The notes below the pieces were generated by a model. It had not been told where the DNA came from, did no database searches, and worked only from the letters and a program-made list of their open reading frames with translations. Of a stretch of DNA of 39,771 nt, positions 1 through 8,535 are shown in pieces; position 1 is the stretch's first letter, and every line of letters begins with the position of its first letter. The stretch is from Atopobium sp. BS2. GTDB lineage: Bacteria; Actinomycetota; Coriobacteriia; Coriobacteriales; Atopobiaceae. Position numbers and translations under genes: made by a program. The DNA lies in contig NZ_JDFG01000027.1 of the NCBI RefSeq assembly GCF_000565075.1, forward strand, positions 1-39,771, in the 5' to 3' direction.

Positions 1-4
1 TGCT

Positions 5-1075
5 AGTGCAACAACAAAAGACAAGGTAGTGACCCATGGGTCTACAATGGCGCTTACGACAACGATCATTGAAAGGATTTCCATGGGTCACTATAGCCAT
101 CTTAGCATTGAAGAGCGCGAAGACATTATGGTCTGGTGGAAAAATCATGAAAGTATAAGCCAGATTGCTCGTAAGCTCGGACGAAACAAATCAAGTATTT
201 CACGAGAGATTAAAAGAAACGGTTGGACAATCATTGGAGTGGCGCATCTGTGCTATAGAGCCTCGACTGCTCAGAGAAAAACCGATGTTCGACGCCAGGC
301 TTGCAAGAAACGCACCCTACTCGATGATCCAAGCCTTCGTGCACGTATTGTCTTTCTTATCTGTAGTCGCCACTTCTCACCTGAGCAGATTGCAGGCAGA
401 CTACACTTAGAACTTTCCTACGCTCCTGTCAGCTGTAGCACTATATATAGAGCCATACACTCGGAAAACTAGACTGTGAACTTCCAGGTGTACAGTCTGT
501 ACGTAGAGACTTAGACACCGAGGTAAACGACGGCATACAAAACACCTCATAGAGCGCAGAGGAAAAATACGGATAACTCATGAACTTGTCGAAAGACCAA
601 AAGAGGTTGCAGATCGCCAACGCATTGGAGACTGGGAAGGTGATACCGTCATCGGTAAGGCCAAAGGGCCACGCCTGGTCACACAAGTTGACCGTATGAG
701 CGGCTACCTTGTTGGTGGCAAAGCTGCATCAGGGTCTAGTGCTGATGTCAATGTAGCTATACAGCAAGCTTTGAGAGGTGAGGTAGTAAAAACCATAACG
801 CTTGATCGTGGATCTGAGTTTGCTCGAGCAGCAGAACTTCAAGAAGCTATTGGAGTAAGTATCTACTTCTGTCTTCCACATCATCCCTGGCAAAGAGGTA
901 CCAATGAAAATACCAACGGTCTCATAAGAGAGTATTTTCCAAAAGGTACAGACCTCTCATCGATTAGTGATAGAGAGATTGAGGCAGTATATAATGAGCT
1001 CAATCTGAGGCCACGTAAGCGACTGGGTTGGAAGTGCCCTTGGGAAGTTTACCATCACCAAACGTTGCACTTGCT
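5..1075 (+). mobile_element. IS30-family insertion sequence remnant
   Basis: The left side carries AGTGCAAC at 5-12 and the right side GTTGCACT at 1064-1071, overlapping the 3' end of the transposase. Extended to 12 bases the arms match at 10 positions (1-12 against the reverse complement of 1064-1075). Inverted repeats that abut or overlap the transposase end are usual for IS30-like elements. The left end may lie outside the window, so the true boundary and any target-site duplication cannot be seen. The element is probably immobile in cis because its transposase is frameshifted. The 226 bases between its right end and the next gene hold no gene I can recognise. Confidence 0.6.
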
Positions 1076-1079
1076 TTGA
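83..1079 (+). pseudogene. IS30-family transposase, disrupted by two frameshifts
   Basis: The N-terminal part, starting at the ATG at 83 (MGHYSHLSIEERE), has the IS30 helix-turn-helix: ISQIARKLGRNKSSISREIK. It runs into a TAG at 470-472. Restoring one base near 464-468 (SGKLD instead of SEN-stop) and another near 512-514 (RDLRHRGK) joins all three segments into one continuous IS30 transposase of normal length. The last frame, open to the TGA at 1077-1079, holds the DDE catalytic core: D in GDWEGDTVIGK, D in LDRGSEF and E in NGLIREYF. The catalytic residues are intact but the DNA-binding domain is separated from them, so no functional protein is expected. A sequencing error is possible, but two separate deletions within about 50 bases favour real decay. 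The upstream ATG at 29 is less likely as a start because IS30 proteins typically begin near the GHYSHL motif. Confidence 0.85.
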
Positions 1080-1305
1080 GAATTCAAGAGCGAAAAGCCC
1101 TTATCGGACAGTTATTTAGAAACTGATTTTCCAAAGAGTGTCACATCTTCTCCGATTCGTATCCCGTATAGAAGGGTCAAGCAAGTGTCGCATGAATTTC
1201 ATTATATACAAGACAGCTTTATTTAGAATCAGTTGAAGGACACACGTAAGATGGAGAAGTTGGAGTTTAAATGCACTTTACTCGAATATTCCTCTCCACA
1301 ATCTC

Positions 1306-2592
1306 TTATGCCCCCAAGGTATCGATCGGAATAACATATATCCCATCCGAGCGCCGTCTACGCGCCATCGTCCCTTTACCGAGCAGCACAGCCATAAAGC
1401 TAGGCTTAGGATTTCTTGCTGCAGGATTAGCAGCCACCTTTCTCGCAACTCTTATGAGATTCGCAGCCGCATCTTCTACTTTAGATTCCCCCATCTTGAT
1501 TTCAATGGCTGCCCATCGACCATCTGTCAATTCAATAATGGCGTCAACCTCAAGCCCATCGGCGTCCGCATAATATCGTAAAGATCCCCCATACGACTTA
1601 GGCAAAGCGGAAACGTAAACGGACAAATCATGAATGCAGAGTGACTCAATCAATAAACCAAAAAGCTGTCCGTCTTTAAGTAAGCGTGAAGAGTCGACAC
1701 CTAATAAACTGGCCACGAGAGACGTATCGCAGAAATATCGTTTTGGTTTCGTGCGCAGCCTTGACTTTGACCTGATTGGCGCATCCCAGCCCGAGAGCTC
1801 CTCAATAAAATAGTTGCGTCTAAACTCTTCAAGGTATGAGGATATGGTCCCATCCACCGGAGCTATATTGTCAAAGGCAGCAATATCATCTCTCATGGTA
1901 CCCAGCGTTGCACTCGTTGCTACATTTCGTGCAAGAGATGCAGCTATGCGGCGGGACAGAAGTGGACTTTTCCCCGCGCGAGGCATGCTTACATCAAAAA
2001 GTGCATTAAGATATTCATCGGTAACGGCCCTTGGATCCGCCAATTTTTTTGTTTGAAGAGCCGGCCACCCACCGCGGCATACAATATTGGCTAAATCGGC
2101 GAGATCAATATGAGATTGCGCCGGCTGGAAGGAATCTTCAAAGAGTCCCAAAAGAGATACTGCTCCCGTAGAATCTCCAGTCTCTGCAAGACTCATAGTA
2201 TGCATACGCAACCGTGCAATGCGTCCTGCTCCACTATGTCTTTTTTCATCCTCGGGAGGGGTGGAGGAGCCTGTCAAAATAAACTGTCCCGGCTTATTTG
2301 CACTATCATCAATCCTATGACGTACAATATTCCATATAGCAGGTATATCTTGCCACTCGTCAATAACATGAGGGGTATCACCAACAAGAGCAAGCTGTGG
2401 ATCATCCATATAGATCTGTTCGGATTCATCCACACGTGTCACACTCTCGCCAAATGACTGTGCCGTCCAGGATTTCCCCGACCAACGAGGACCACAAAGT
2501 TCTATACCACCAAAGGTATCCAGAAGGACCTGCACCTGTGAATCAATAATACGAGGAATGTATGTTTCCGGCTTAAACTTTGAATATCTCAT
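1306..2592 (-). CDS. AAA-family ATPase with C-terminal DUF4143 domain
   Basis: A 428-residue protein of the family of AAA ATPases fused to DUF4143, widespread in host-associated bacteria and often multi-copy; its cellular role is not established. The N-terminal domain shows a Walker A motif GPRWSGKS (residues 34-41), a Walker B-like HVIDEWQ (75-81) and a sensor-like FILTGSS. The C-terminal half contains EVDAII followed by AIEIK, the spaced acid...ExK pattern of PD-(D/E)XK nuclease-fold domains, which is typical of DUF4143. The ATG start follows a clear purine-rich ribosome site (GGAAGGGGG). It is alone on its strand between an IS remnant and the AraC gene, and lies just downstream of a cluster of 11-16 base repeats (2654-2738) that may be its operator. 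Role inference (defence, stress or a toxin-antitoxin-like function) is open; nothing here decides it. Confidence 0.85.
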   Translation of the reverse strand: MRYSKFKPETYIPRIIDSQVQVLLDTFGGIELCGPRWSGKSWTAQSFGESVTRVDESEQIYMDDPQLALVGDTPHVIDEWQDIPAIWNIVRHRIDDSANKPGQFILTGSSTPPEDEKRHSGAGRIARLRMHTMSLAETGDSTGAVSLLGLFEDSFQPAQSHIDLADLANIVCRGGWPALQTKKLADPRAVTDEYLNALFDVSMPRAGKSPLLSRRIAASLARNVATSATLGTMRDDIAAFDNIAPVDGTISSYLEEFRRNYFIEELSGWDAPIRSKSRLRTKPKRYFCDTSLVASLLGVDSSRLLKDGQLFGLLIESLCIHDLSVYVSALPKSYGGSLRYYADADGLEVDAIIELTDGRWAAIEIKMGESKVEDAAANLIRVARKVAANPAARNPKPSFMAVLLGKGTMARRRRSDGIYVIPIDTLGA

Positions 2593-2653
2593 AAGACCCC
2601 CTTCCTCGTAAGAACTATTGTAATGCCTGATGATAGCACAAATTCAACTCTTC

Positions 2654-2738
2654 ATTGATGATTTTCGAGGATTTCTATTTATGATTTTCGAGCTAACTCA
2701 ACTATGTTTTTCGAGCCATTACATTGATGATTTTCGAA
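2654..2738. repeat. Four spaced copies of a TGATTTTCGAG-like motif
   Basis: Copies lie at 2654-2669 (ATTGATGATTTTCGAG), 2678-2692 (TTTATGATTTTCGAG), 2702-2715 (CTATGTTTTTCGAG) and 2723-2738 (ATTGATGATTTTCGAA). Start-to-start spacings are 24, 24 and 21 bases, about two helical turns. The cluster fills the gap between the 3' end of the AraC gene and the 5' end of the DUF4143 ATPase, both on the minus strand, so it sits upstream of the ATPase start by roughly 60-145 bases. I infer a multi-site protein-binding region, possibly for autoregulation of the ATPase. It is too small and the spacers too short for a CRISPR array. Confidence 0.7.
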
Positions 2739-2758
2739 GGATTAACCGCAGTGAAGGT

Positions 2759-3730
2759 TCACTGAACACCATTGCTCTTTCTAAAGTCCACCGGCGAGAA
2801 GCCCTTGTTCCTTCGAAATGCTTCCGTGAACGCACCCGGTTTGCGGTAACCGACCGCCTTACCGACGCTTGCAATCGGAAGATCGGTTTCCTTGAGCAGC
2901 CGAACAGCCTCTTCCATTCGTTCCCGTATGACATACGCAGAAGGTGAAAGCCCCGTCGCGGTTTTGAACAGCCTTTTCAGCTTGGTTTGCCCGATGTACA
3001 GCTCTGAGGCAAGCCGTGCACAGGAGAGGTCTCCACTCAGGTTGTCGGCAATGTAGGCACTGATATGGCAGATAGCGCGTGTATCATCCTGAGACAGAGC
3101 CTTATGTTCTTCGCTTCCATCTTCTCGGGTAGCGTATTCCATAACAAGAGCGACAGCCTCTGCAATCACGCCCTCATAGAACAGCACCGCGGCAATTCCC
3201 TTGCCCTGATACGCACGTGCCTTGCGGAGCAGATCGACAAGTTCGGGAAGATCATGTTTTCCGTCAACTTTGATAAAGGCTTCCCGGACATCTCTGATAT
3301 CCCCAAACCTGCTTTGTAGATAATCCCGATAGTAGTCGGGAGAAATAGTGATAGACGAAGCCCTTGCTACGGCCCCTTTTGAGAATCGCATCTCATATTC
3401 TTCATTCTCACCCCCAAGATATACCATGATGGCCCCCGGAGCGAGCGGTGCACCCTGACGTTGCACCATACCCTTGACATCATCGTAGCATCCCAGGCAG
3501 ATGTGCTCGGTACAGCGGTACCGCATGATCCCGCTTTTTGCAAAGTTCATCCTGAATGCATTCACGGCAAAAAGACTTCCGCGAAAGTACGCCCAGTACT
3601 CACCGGATCCCAGCTCATTTTCAAAGGTGTGTAGGACGCCTTCAGGGCCATAACCACGAACTTCCTTCAAAGGCTTGAGATCCCATCCCTGAAACGCCCC
3701 ACGGTAAAGATCTGTCTCAATACTTTTCAT
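2759..3730 (-). CDS. AraC-family transcriptional regulator of the adjacent transport operon
   Basis: A 323-residue protein with a C-terminal AraC double helix-turn-helix. Helix 1 is in LSCARLASELYIGQTKLKRL. The second part includes LPIASVGKAVGYRKPGAFTE and ends in FRRNKGFSPVDFRK, the family signature. The N-terminal two thirds is a presumed ligand-sensing domain with no recognisable enzyme motif; it carries a Cys-X4-Cys-X2-Cys cluster at residues 73, 78 and 81. It is transcribed divergently from the ECF/ABC operon that begins at 3935, across a 204-base gap, the standard arrangement for a local activator. AraC regulators of this kind accompany siderophore-type transporters such as the YbtA/YbtPQ system (family knowledge). 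The inducer is unknown. The ATG follows a GGAAGG ribosome site at very short distance. Confidence 0.88.
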   Translation of the reverse strand: MKSIETDLYRGAFQGWDLKPLKEVRGYGPEGVLHTFENELGSGEYWAYFRGSLFAVNAFRMNFAKSGIMRYRCTEHICLGCYDDVKGMVQRQGAPLAPGAIMVYLGGENEEYEMRFSKGAVARASSITISPDYYRDYLQSRFGDIRDVREAFIKVDGKHDLPELVDLLRKARAYQGKGIAAVLFYEGVIAEAVALVMEYATREDGSEEHKALSQDDTRAICHISAYIADNLSGDLSCARLASELYIGQTKLKRLFKTATGLSPSAYVIRERMEEAVRLLKETDLPIASVGKAVGYRKPGAFTEAFRRNKGFSPVDFRKSNGVQ

Positions 3731-3888
3731 CTTCCTTCCTTTCCGCTCGTCCGGTTCCCAGGCTTCTTCCTTGATCAGGCCTTCTCATTCCGTATAGGGA
3801 CGCATCTCATCAATGCAGTTGTCAGGAACATGCTGTTTATCCATTATAAAGCAGAGTTTCCTATAGCTAACAATTGATCGGCGAATCG

Positions 3889-3904
3889 ATCGATGTGCAT
3901 CGAT
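3889..3904. promoter_or_regulatory. ATCGAT-N4-ATCGAT dyad in the AraC/ECF intergenic region
   Basis: The sequence ATCGATGTGCATCGAT forms a 6-base dyad around a 4-base centre and is immediately followed by TATAAAG, a possible -10 element of the plus-strand operon starting at 3935. No good -35 box is visible at the right distance, which suits a promoter needing an activator. It is a plausible operator for the AraC regulator, but AraC proteins often bind direct repeats, so another regulator (for example a metal-dependent repressor) cannot be excluded. Confidence 0.4.
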
Positions 3905-3934
3905 ATAAAGAGTCGACAGTAAGGAGGATCATCT

Positions 3935-4558
3935 ATGAAAGCAGAAGTTGAAAGCTCCAAAAATACCAGGTGGGTCATGCGCGACGTCCTTACATTTGTA
4001 ATATTCAATCTCATCATCATGATACTTATCACGGTGGCAAAAGTAGTCGAAGACATGCTGTTGGCACCACAAAATACGTTCTTCGTCGGATCATGGCTGT
4101 TTCCGTTACTGGCAACACCGTTCTATCTCGTCATGGCCGATCGCATCGGCAAACGTGGCGTACTTTCCGGATCGATCCTCATATTTGGTGTCCTCTACAC
4201 CTTCATGGGCGGACCCTACTGTGCACCGGTCGCTATTGTGGGCGCAGTCATAGGCGAGCTGGTTATGTGGGGTAAAGATTCTTATCACGATATCAAACGC
4301 GTCATCGGCGGCTATATCGTCTATTGGGTGACGTTTGGTTTTTATGGAATCATACCGTATGTACTGTTCAGAGAAGCCTACATGAAACAGTTGGAAACCT
4401 ACTACAATGCCGCCGACGTTACCGCGATGATCGCCCAATATACCGAACTCCCCTGGATCCTTCTGATGATGGCTTTGTTTGCAGCGGGAACGATCGTTGG
4501 CGGCCTTATTGGATCAAAATTCTTGAAAAAACACGTCCGTAAAGCGAAAATCGCATGA
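3935..4558 (+). CDS. ECF transporter S component, MptD/Trep_Strep family
   Basis: A 207-residue integral membrane protein with about six hydrophobic segments (for example FVIFNLIIMILITVAKVV near the N terminus and WILLMMALFAAGTIVGGLIG near the C terminus) and a basic tail KKHVRKAK. The overall sequence fits the MptD (Trep_Strep) family of putative substrate-capture components of energy-coupling factor transporters. It would bind the substrate in the membrane and dock onto the EcfT/EcfA module encoded next. It begins at an ATG with a strong AAGGAGG site (3921-3927), and its stop overlaps the following ATG (ATGA), indicating translational coupling. Family substrate is not established; the linked AraC gene and YbtPQ-like transporters suggest a metallophore or related compound. 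The substrate assignment is inference only. Confidence 0.8.
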   Translation: MKAEVESSKNTRWVMRDVLTFVIFNLIIMILITVAKVVEDMLLAPQNTFFVGSWLFPLLATPFYLVMADRIGKRGVLSGSILIFGVLYTFMGGPYCAPVAIVGAVIGELVMWGKDSYHDIKRVIGGYIVYWVTFGFYGIIPYVLFREAYMKQLETYYNAADVTAMIAQYTELPWILLMMALFAAGTIVGGLIGSKFLKKHVRKAKIA

Positions 4559-5262
4559 ACGACATGGAAGAGACGGACATCAAGTGCGGTCTTCTCGGCC
4601 TTGATCCAAGAACACATCTGTTGTCGTTCTTTCTTGTGGGGATCGTATCCATGCTGATAGTGAACCTCCTTGAGACGGTGCTTTTACAGGCATTCGCTAC
4701 AGCTTATCTCGCCGCAAACGGACGGACGAGAAGTGCGACAAGGACCTGTGTGAGCTTCACAGTCATATGCGGCCTGAGCTTTCTTCCCCTCCCAGGGCTG
4801 TACGGAGTTCTTTTTGTAAGCATGCTGCACATGATTCCCCCGTTTACGACCGGCTGCGCGTTCTTCTCGCTTTCTCCTTCGGCGATCATGTGCGCACTCG
4901 ACCGGTGGCATCTCCCGCAAAAATTCCTCGTTGGGATCTGCATGATATTCAGATTTGCCTCGATCCTTCCGTTTGAGATGCGCTCAATACTTCGCGGAAT
5001 CCGCATGCGGGGTATCTTCCCCAGCTTACTGGGTATTGTGAGACACCCCGCACTCGCATACGAATGCTTTTACACGCCGCTTGTCATGCGCTCGCTGAGA
5101 CTCTCAAACGAACTCGCCGCATCGGCCGAACTGCGAGGGATTGGGATAGGTACAGGACGAACGTCGGTATATCACGTGGGATTCACCTTGCGCGACGCAA
5201 TGTGCGCTCTTGTTGTAACTGCAGCCGTCGCCGGCATATATGCGTTGGAGGCGGTTTTGTGA
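4555..5262 (+). CDS. ECF transporter T component (CbiQ/EcfT-type permease)
   Basis: A 235-residue membrane protein with four or more hydrophobic stretches and the cytoplasmic arginine-rich coupling region characteristic of EcfT: FEMRSILRGIRMRGI and later ELAASAELRGIGI. The latter resembles the two Ala-Arg-Gly type coupling motifs that contact the ATPase grooves, here in slightly altered form. It would transmit ATP hydrolysis by the fused EcfA protein to the S component encoded upstream. It overlaps the S gene by four bases (ATGA) and the next gene by four bases (GTGA), so the three products are probably made in fixed ratio. Placement as a dedicated (group I) ECF module follows from linkage of S, T and A genes. 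Confidence 0.85.
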   Translation: MNDMEETDIKCGLLGLDPRTHLLSFFLVGIVSMLIVNLLETVLLQAFATAYLAANGRTRSATRTCVSFTVICGLSFLPLPGLYGVLFVSMLHMIPPFTTGCAFFSLSPSAIMCALDRWHLPQKFLVGICMIFRFASILPFEMRSILRGIRMRGIFPSLLGIVRHPALAYECFYTPLVMRSLRLSNELAASAELRGIGIGTGRTSVYHVGFTLRDAMCALVVTAAVAGIYALEAVL

Positions 5263-6740
5263 GAGGTACGGAAACCGTCGCTTTGAAGAACGTTTCGTTT
5301 TACTACCTCGACGAGTCTGAGCTTTCAGATGAAACATCAGCTGATAGTGAGGTATCAGCCGGCAGATACGAATCTACGGAAAGCTGTGTACAGGATATCT
5401 GCCTCAACATCCCGGCAGGCTCATGCACCGTGCTCTGCGGACGCTCCGGCAGCGGAAAATCAACGGTTCTGCGCCTGATCGACGGCCTCGCAGGAACCTT
5501 CTTTCCCGGCGAGAAGAGCGGAGTGGTCCTTGTACACGGAACGGACGTGTTTGATCTGTCCCCGCGCAATCGCACGAAAAGCATAGGCGTAGTCACACAA
5601 GATCCGAGAAGTCAATTCTTCATGGGGACGGTAGGCGACGAAATTGCATTTTCCCTGGAAAATTTGGGTACTGATCCCTCAGATACGATCAAGTTTGTCC
5701 AAGAGGCGGCAACACTCAGCGGTGTCAGCCGACTTCTTGCCGAGAAGCTCACCGAGCTCTCAAGCGGACAAAAACAGCGCGTCGCTCTTGCGGCTGCAAT
5801 AGCCAACCGTCCGCAGATCCTGATACTTGACGAACCCACTTCAAATTTGGATGCAGAGGGGTCTCAGTCGCTTATCAAGATCCTCGGAGAGCTTAAAAGA
5901 AACGGCGTGGCGCTGATCATCTCCGAGCATAGACTCCATCAATTTTTGCCTGTAGCCGATGAGTTTGTATATCTTCAGGAAGGACGCATAGCCGCTCGGT
6001 GGGATGTCGAGAAGTTCACGTCTCTTTCCGAACACGAAACGGCAAAGTTTGGGCTTCGACACCCCGACATGAAATCCGACTCTGAAATCAAATCCTATCC
6101 CGCAAAGGATGCGGACGGTTGGCACATGACAGATGTGACCTATCTATACCCTTCAACAAAACGCGGAATCAAGGGCATTACCGCTGAATTTCCATTCGGA
6201 TCCGTAACGGTCATATGTGGTGAAAACGGAACAGGCAAAACTACGCTCGCAAAAGTCCTTGTAGGAGCCGCTCGAGAGCAGAGAGGCATCGTCGCCAGAA
6301 ACGGGAAACATCTTTCCCGTAAAGAACGCCGCCTCCTCAGCTACTTTGTCATGCAGGACGTTGACTATCAGCTGTATGCCGGCAGCGTAGCGGACGAAGT
6401 GGTGCTTGGCCGACAGGTGGATGATGCACTCAAGGCACGCGCCTGGGAGGCACTGACAGCTTTTGGTCTGACGGATTTGGCCGACCGACATCCGGCCAGT
6501 CTTTCCGGCGGGCAGAAGCAGCGCGTCATACTTGCAACGGCATACTGCTCAGATGCCGAGCTTATTGTACTTGACGAGCCCACAAGCGGACTTGACGGAC
6601 ACGGGATGCACGAGGTGGTGCATTGGTGCCGCAAACTTGCATCCGAGAAAAAAGCAGTTGTGGTTATAACGCACGACGAACTGTTGGCGCAACTGGCAGG
6701 CGATTACATCGTTGACTTGTCATTGCAGAAAAGAGGTTGA
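5259..6740 (+). CDS. ECF transporter ATPase with two fused ABC domains (EcfA-EcfA')
   Basis: A 493-residue soluble protein carrying two ABC ATPase domains. Domain 1 has Walker A GRSGSGKST (61-69), signature LSSGQ (167-171) and Walker B ILILDE (187-192). Domain 2 has GENGTGKTT (321-329), LSGGQ (415-419) and LIVLDE (435-440). The GTG at 5259 is chosen because it overlaps the EcfT stop and is preceded by GGAGG (5246-5250); the reading frame stays open upstream inside ecfT, but translation from there would duplicate coding space. Domain 1 is unusual in having an acidic insert of about 25 residues (roughly 18-42, rich in Glu, Asp and Ser) right after the aromatic A-loop residues NVSFYY. It powers the EcfT/S pair encoded upstream. 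Fused A-A' ATPases are known for this ECF subclass. Confidence 0.9.
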   Translation: MRGTETVALKNVSFYYLDESELSDETSADSEVSAGRYESTESCVQDICLNIPAGSCTVLCGRSGSGKSTVLRLIDGLAGTFFPGEKSGVVLVHGTDVFDLSPRNRTKSIGVVTQDPRSQFFMGTVGDEIAFSLENLGTDPSDTIKFVQEAATLSGVSRLLAEKLTELSSGQKQRVALAAAIANRPQILILDEPTSNLDAEGSQSLIKILGELKRNGVALIISEHRLHQFLPVADEFVYLQEGRIAARWDVEKFTSLSEHETAKFGLRHPDMKSDSEIKSYPAKDADGWHMTDVTYLYPSTKRGIKGITAEFPFGSVTVICGENGTGKTTLAKVLVGAAREQRGIVARNGKHLSRKERRLLSYFVMQDVDYQLYAGSVADEVVLGRQVDDALKARAWEALTAFGLTDLADRHPASLSGGQKQRVILATAYCSDAELIVLDEPTSGLDGHGMHEVVHWCRKLASEKKAVVVITHDELLAQLAGDYIVDLSLQKRG

Positions 6741-6747
6741 TGTCTCC

Positions 6748-8535
6748 ATGAGTCACATTACGCCAAAAGACCGGACGGCACGTCCCAGTGCATTTTCAAA
6801 GCTTTTCTATTTTATGCGGCCCGACAGGAATCGAATGCTCTTCTCGCTTCTTCTAGCATGCATAGGCGAGGCGGCAGGCATGGTTCCTTATATTGTCGTT
6901 GCCTTACTTGCCGCGGGATTAGCGGAAGGGACGCTCACGCTTGAGTCAGCTGCTCTCCTATCAGCCGCAGCAGCAGCGGCCCAGATTGCAAAGTTCCTGT
7001 TCACCTGGCGCTCTTCCATGATCAGCCACGGGATCGCCTTCAAGGCTCTACGCACCATGCGTGAGCAGATGGCAGAGAAGATGGCTCGTGTGCCCATGGG
7101 GACCATCGTCGACACGCCGACGGGCACGTTCAAGAACCGGTTCGTAGACAACGTGAACCAACTTGAGGACGCCATTGCGCACTTCATGCCCGAGCTTCCA
7201 AGCACGGTATTTGCGCCGCTTTTGGCAATGATCATCGTATTCGCCATCAACTGGCGTATGGGACTTGCCGGGATTGCCACGATCCCCTTATGCCTGCTCT
7301 TCTATCTTGGCATGATGCGGGACTATAAGCCCAAAATGGCCCGCTATATTGCGAGCGAACAGCGGATGAACTCAACGCTGGTAGAGTATGTCAACGGTAT
7401 CCAGGTGATCAAAGCGTTCGGACGCACCGCATCCTCATACGGCTCGTTTTCCGAGGCGGTAGCCGAATATCACGACTCCACGCTTGCATGGTTTCACCAA
7501 AGCTGGATATGGATGGCGGCGATACGGGCTATCGTCCCCTGTACGCTGCTCTTCTCGCTACCGCTCGGCGTTTGGCTGCTTTCGGTCGGACGGATCACAT
7601 TACCTGCCTTCATGGTGTGCATCACCATCCCATTGGGATTCATCGGAGGAATACTCAAGTTCTCCCAGGCGGCAGGCCAAATTTCACGTATGGATACCTG
7701 CCTGAACGTAGTCTGGGACTTTTTAGGAGAGCCTGAGCTCTCACGGCCAAGTGAGCGCGTAATGCTTGACGGCAAGTCATTCACTTTTGAGAACGTCTCT
7801 TTTTCTTATCATGAGGGTACGGAGGTGTTGCACGATATCAACTTTAAGACGGAGCCGGGGCAGATCACGGCTATCGTAGGACCCAGCGGATCGGGCAAAT
7901 CAACGGTAGCTAAGCTTATGGCCGGTTTCTGGGATGTACGTTCCGGATGCATTTCATTCGGCGGTACCGATGTGCGAGACATTCCCTTCGAGCAGCTTAT
8001 GGAGCACGTCTCGTATGTGGCACAGGACACGTTTTTGTTTGATAGGACCATCGCCGACAACATCCGCATGGGCATGCCGGATGCAACCGATGAAGAGGTC
8101 GAGACTGCTGCACGTGCAGCCGGCGCTCATGAGTTCATCAGCCGGCTTCCTCAAGGGTATCGCACTCCTGCCGGTGAGGCAGGTGCAAGGCTTTCCGGCG
8201 GCGAGCGCCAACGCATCACCATTGCCCGCGCCATCTTAAAAGATGCTTCCATCGTCATTCTTGATGAGGCCACTGCCTATGCCGATCCTGAAAACGAAGC
8301 TCTGGTAGAGCGAGCCTTGAGCAAGCTTGTAGCAGGAAAAACACTTGTTACTATCGCCCACCGCCTATCAACGATCACAGGCGCCGACCAGATCCTCGTC
8401 ATGGACGGCGGACGCATCGTTGCGCGCGGACGTCACGGTGAATTGCTGAAAACCTGTCCTTTGTATGCTCGCATGTGGAAAGAACATATGAGCTCTACCG
8501 TCAACGCAGAAGAGGAACCCTCATGTTTGCAATAA
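6748..8535 (+). CDS. ABC transporter, fused membrane and ATPase domains (YbtP/IrtA-like), first half-transporter
   Basis: A 595-residue half-transporter: a six-helix ABC membrane domain (about residues 25-315) followed by an ATPase domain with Walker A GPSGSGKST (378-386), signature LSGGE (482-486), Walker B IVILDE (502-507) and H-loop IAHRLST. The fold class is that of exporters, but the pairing with a second half-transporter, an AraC regulator and an ECF module resembles siderophore importers of the YbtPQ/IrtAB type (family knowledge). The ATG at 6748 is chosen over upstream TTG codons: AAGAGG at 6731-6736 precedes it and it starts just after the EcfA stop. It probably forms a heterodimer with the next product in the cytoplasmic membrane. 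Direction of transport and substrate are not provable from sequence; a peptide or drug exporter remains possible. Confidence 0.85.
   Translation: MSHITPKDRTARPSAFSKLFYFMRPDRNRMLFSLLLACIGEAAGMVPYIVVALLAAGLAEGTLTLESAALLSAAAAAAQIAKFLFTWRSSMISHGIAFKALRTMREQMAEKMARVPMGTIVDTPTGTFKNRFVDNVNQLEDAIAHFMPELPSTVFAPLLAMIIVFAINWRMGLAGIATIPLCLLFYLGMMRDYKPKMARYIASEQRMNSTLVEYVNGIQVIKAFGRTASSYGSFSEAVAEYHDSTLAWFHQSWIWMAAIRAIVPCTLLFSLPLGVWLLSVGRITLPAFMVCITIPLGFIGGILKFSQAAGQISRMDTCLNVVWDFLGEPELSRPSERVMLDGKSFTFENVSFSYHEGTEVLHDINFKTEPGQITAIVGPSGSGKSTVAKLMAGFWDVRSGCISFGGTDVRDIPFEQLMEHVSYVAQDTFLFDRTIADNIRMGMPDATDEEVETAARAAGAHEFISRLPQGYRTPAGEAGARLSGGERQRITIARAILKDASIVILDEATAYADPENEALVERALSKLVAGKTLVTIAHRLSTITGADQILVMDGGRIVARGRHGELLKTCPLYARMWKEHMSSTVNAEEEPSCLQ

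Noticed and set aside
461-472. Possible programmed -1 frameshift in the IS30 transposase at GGAAAAC
   Set aside because: The heptamer does not fit a good slippery sequence, and a second independent -1 shift at about 512 would also be needed. IS30 transposases are normally made from a single frame, so decay is the simpler reading.
1271-1573. 100-codon plus-strand frame
   Set aside because: Antisense to the C-terminal end of the DUF4143 ATPase and without family features.
2654-2738. CRISPR-like array
   Set aside because: Only four short, degenerate copies with 5-9 base spacers and no cas genes; regulatory repeats fit better.
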